Below the pieces are notes generated by a model that ran no database searches, was not told where the DNA came from, and saw only the letters and a program-made list of their open reading frames with translations. A stretch of 64,000 nucleotides of DNA from Heterodera schachtii (Eukaryota; Nematoda; Chromadorea; Rhabditida; Heteroderidae), in assembly GCA_023374025.1 (NCBI GenBank), contig SIJG01000006.1, forward strand, positions 171,596-235,595, given 5' to 3'. Each line of letters starts with the position of its first letter. Position 1 is the stretch's first letter. Shown piece by piece: positions 63,570 through 64,000 of the stretch. Position numbers and translations under genes: made by a program.

Positions 63570-64000
63570 TGAAGGATTAAAATGGACCAAGAAAAATTGG
63601 ATAAATTTGCCGAAAAAATTGTTAGAAAAGAGTGACCATTTCTTATGTTTTTATCAAATTTTGTTTTTTGTATGAAAAAAAAATTCATTTTAAATGTCCT
63701 TAATTTATTTTCGTCTGATTTTAAAAGGTAATTAATCATCATGGAGGGGAATTATAGAATATATGCACATGCATATTTCCCACTAACAATTAATTTTTTA
63801 TTTAATTTTTTTCTCAAATTGTATTTATTTTCTTAAAATAAAAACTATAAAATCAATTAAAATTATTCAAAATGGGTTTGCCGGAAAAAGATAACTTTTA
63901 AATATGCCTAACATTAATGTTACTTTTCATTTGATAATTCAGTCATTCTTATTTTTTTTTTAAAATATATAAGGTAAAATTGTTATGTTTTTGTAACAAA
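63570..64000. other. Right edge, no gene seen
   Basis: A+T-rich. A short remnant at 63582-63620 (MDQEKLDKFAEKIVRKE) may echo the start of a further module. Confidence 0.3.

Overview
The window is A+T-rich eukaryotic DNA (roughly three quarters A+T by eye). It has short GT...AG introns, many degraded transposons and several tandem segmental duplications. Relics of a divergent F-box-like family that I associate with cyst nematodes, a nematode-style calponin gene and TGGCAT (reverse complement ATGCCA, the Globodera 'DOG box') clusters beside a TATA box point to a plant-parasitic nematode, probably Heterodera/Globodera. That assignment is inference; no rRNA or mitochondrial marker is present.

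The dominant content is one multigene family. About ten recognisable members and about fifteen fragments lie on both strands from end to end. A full member is about 230 residues: an N-terminal secretion signal, a short acidic/lysine-rich linker (QKSFDEIFGEKWEEKEEE), then three consecutive helix-turn-helix (HTH)-like modules ending in the motif I-x-x-W-(I/K)-K. Intact three-module members are at 1203-1892(+), 5219-5908(+), 16167-16883(+) and 56723-57415(+). A two-module member is at 23698-24201(+). Others carry a frameshift, stop or deletion: 11487-12171(+), 26755-27268(+), 34225-34833(-), 41597-42163(-), 48070-48747(+), 52962-53516(+), 63059-63566(+). Orphan signal-peptide pieces (mostly minus strand) and orphan HTH modules are scattered between them. 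Paralogue differences concentrate in the putative recognition helix of each module. A secreted protein with tandem DNA-binding-like modules whose contact residues vary is the most interesting system here; I propose it as a candidate nuclear-effector family.

Layout: 1-6.5 kb is a duplicated effector unit (copies at 1-2449 and 4114-6465) separated by a MULE transposase relic. 6.5-8.3 kb is a hAT-like element with a nested palindromic element. 9-10.7 kb has GC-richer small coding candidates. 11.3-17 kb holds two more effector units and a Merlin-like TIR element. 17.4-22.9 kb holds F-box-like family relics. 23.0-29.1 kb is a 3.05 kb tandem duplication carrying an effector gene and a hAT-like element. 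28.9-30.4 kb is tandem repeats and a GC-rich island. 31.1-33.5 kb is an intact five-exon calponin/transgelin gene. 34-42.2 kb holds minus-strand effector copies, nested TIR elements with clean 8-bp target duplications, a 28-bp minisatellite and two unidentified exons. 44.5-46 kb is a two-exon Gly/Cys-rich secreted protein gene, partly duplicated at 58.4 kb. 47-57.4 kb holds effector copies among transposon relics, a large foldback element and the 5' end of an LTR retrotransposon. 59.5-62.5 kb is hairpin elements, and 63-63.6 kb a final frameshifted effector copy.

The cellular genes (calponin, Gly/Cys protein, F-box relics) are visibly richer in G+C than the HTH family, whose coding sequence is nearly as A-rich as the spacers. 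Many family lesions are single-base changes in A runs, so some 'pseudogenes' could be assembly errors. All splice structures were read by eye.
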